Source: JBOGGN01 sp050744165
GTDB taxonomy: Bacteria > Actinomycetota > Acidimicrobiia > Acidimicrobiales > Palsa-688
Reading direction: 5' to 3'
Length of the DNA: 7,432 nucleotides
Assembly: GCA_050744165.1 (NCBI GenBank)
Contig: JBOGGN010000329.1
Coordinates: forward strand, 1-7,432
The notes under the pieces: model-generated
Database searches by the model: none
Told to the model about the DNA's origin: nothing
The model's input: only the letters and a program-made list of their open reading frames with translations
Made by a program: the position numbers and the translations under genes
In this document: positions 6,603 to 7,432 of the stretch, piece after piece
How the letters are laid out: every line of letters begins with the position of its first letter
How positions within the stretch are numbered: the first letter of the stretch is position 1

Positions 6603-6805
6603 CATTGAGCTAAAAGCAGGTTATCACGTTCCACCCTTACAAATTTACCTGTGTTAGATCTGATGGTCTGCACATCCGGTGTAAGGCGCTTTCCGCATAC
6701 TCTTCTTTCTCCGATGTCACGTGAGCTTGGTTTTTGGTGTATGGTGACAACTGGTCCATCTAGGACTTTAGAGCTTCCGCTCACGGGAGCAGATCGGGGG
6801 TTCCA
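6603..6805. other. AT-richer non-coding spacer
   Basis: About 200 bases between the IS3 remnant and the broken gene at 6806. By eye the composition is close to half GC, clearly lower than the coding DNA around it. I find no protein, tRNA or CRISPR here. There is a small palindrome TCACGTGA at 6717-6724. GTGACA at 6744-6749 could be a -35 for the downstream gene, but I see no matching good -10. CCGCTCAC occurs at both 6596-6603 and 6777-6784, once at the putative IS end and once near the far end of the spacer. Confidence 0.5.
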
Positions 6806-7388
6806 ATGCGAACTCCGACCTCATTCGCCAAGACCCGGTACGACGCCCAAGCCTCAATGGTTCCAGATGGTTCGGCTACCCACGACGGCGACGGCCGTCT
6901 GGTGGAGATCGACACGAACTTGGCCAAGATGGCAGCAGACGATCACCTGGCCGCCGAGGAGGCCACGAGCGAGCTCGACGCTCAGAGGGAGTTCCTGGCG
7001 GAGTTCGCTTCGGTCTGCCAGAGGGAGGTCAGGCCGGCGATGGAAGCGGTGGTCCAACGCCTGCGACGTGACGGCGGCAACGGTTTGATCGAGAAATATC
7101 CTTGCGGCGAGGCCCGTGTTTCAGCTCCCCGCCTGACGCTTTGAATGTCTCTACAAGGGAAGATCGACGGGGCTGCTCGTACGGATCGTCATCCCTACCT
7201 TCAGTTCGACGCCGACGTGGTAGCACGCTGCGCCCAGGTCAGCGAGGGCGACATGTGGCGTGGCCGCGGCGGCCGGAGTGGGCGGGTCGGCTCCTGGCGG
7301 CTCCCAGATCAGCGGTGACGAACTCATTGAGGAGGTGTTGGCGAACGTGAGACGCTCCGCGCCGACCTCGGCCGTTCGCCCAACATAA
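6806..7388 (+). pseudogene. conserved hypothetical gene, broken by in-frame TGA and a frameshift
   Basis: From the ATG at 6806 (GGGGG about 5 bases upstream) the frame reads 112 residues to a TGA at 7142-7144. The same frame continues directly with MSLQGKIDGAARTDRHPYLQ and FDADVVARCAQVSEGDMWRG, stopping at 7316. Dropping one C near 7303-7305 restores SGDELIEEVLANVRRSAPT to TAA 7386-7388, so the ancestral protein was about 193 residues. The middle (about residues 35-85) is acidic and probably alpha-helical, with EFLAEFASVCQREVRPAMEA; the C-terminal half looks like a compact beta-rich domain. From memory this matches uncharacterised actinobacterial proteins in which LTL is followed by Trp-Met-Ser-Leu, so TGA replaces TGG. 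No known function, signal peptide or membrane helix. A functional short product of 112 residues cannot be excluded. Confidence 0.68.
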
Positions 7389-7432
7389 CTCCTCAGTCTG
7401 AGCTCGCCAGCAGAGCAGCTGAGGTACCAGAT

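Noticed and set aside
7391..7424. CCTCAG/CTGAGG inverted repeat after the last pseudogene
   Set aside because: A 6-bp stem with a 22-base loop and no T run at the window edge; cannot be told from chance.
1..7432. CRISPR array, tRNA or rRNA genes, toxin-antitoxin pair
   Set aside because: No regularly spaced repeats, no cloverleaf-like sequence and no small gene pair of that type were found on either strand.

Overview
The window looks like chromosomal DNA of a high-GC Gram-positive bacterium (Actinomycetota). The genes are strongly GC-biased at third codon positions, and a HisKA_3/NarL two-component pair stands divergent to a MacB/FtsX-type ABC exporter, a layout common in that phylum. No ribosomal or housekeeping marker is present, so I cannot name a genus.

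Layout. (1) Positions 1-620, minus strand: an OmpR-family response regulator whose last codons run off the left edge. (2) About 784-1015, plus strand: a decayed CcmA/NatA-type ABC ATPase. Its start, Walker A and Walker B are recognisable, but it has frame breaks and has lost its middle. (3) 1092-2905, minus strand: a NarL/LuxR-type response regulator and its membrane histidine kinase, overlapping by ATGA. (4) 2906-3152: a divergent control region with a perfect 15-bp inverted repeat whose core resembles a DevR/DosR-type box, and a 12-bp-stem hairpin. (5) 3153-6220, plus strand: an exporter operon of ABC ATPase plus a 784-residue FtsX-like permease, again overlapping by ATGA. (6) About 6222-6602, minus strand: a wrecked IS3-family element with the end of orfA and the start of orfB in the usual -1 arrangement. 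(7) 6603-6805: a noticeably AT-richer spacer with no gene. (8) 6806-7388, plus strand: a conserved hypothetical gene broken by an in-frame TGA and a later +1 frame break. Positions 7389-7432 hold nothing I recognise.

Function. The likely working module is 1092-6220. The kinase senses a membrane or envelope signal, phosphorylates the NarL-type regulator, and that regulator probably acts at the 2942-2994 inverted repeat to control its own operon and the exporter. ATPase and permease would form a MacB-like mechanotransmission or export complex; the substrate cannot be told from sequence (peptide antibiotics, lipids and lipoproteins are family precedents). Both flanks show gene decay and a transposon remnant, so the module sits in an eroding accessory region. 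I see no clearly new biological system. The best leads are the shared operator, the hairpin in the exporter leader, and the in-frame TGA at a predicted Trp codon in the last gene.
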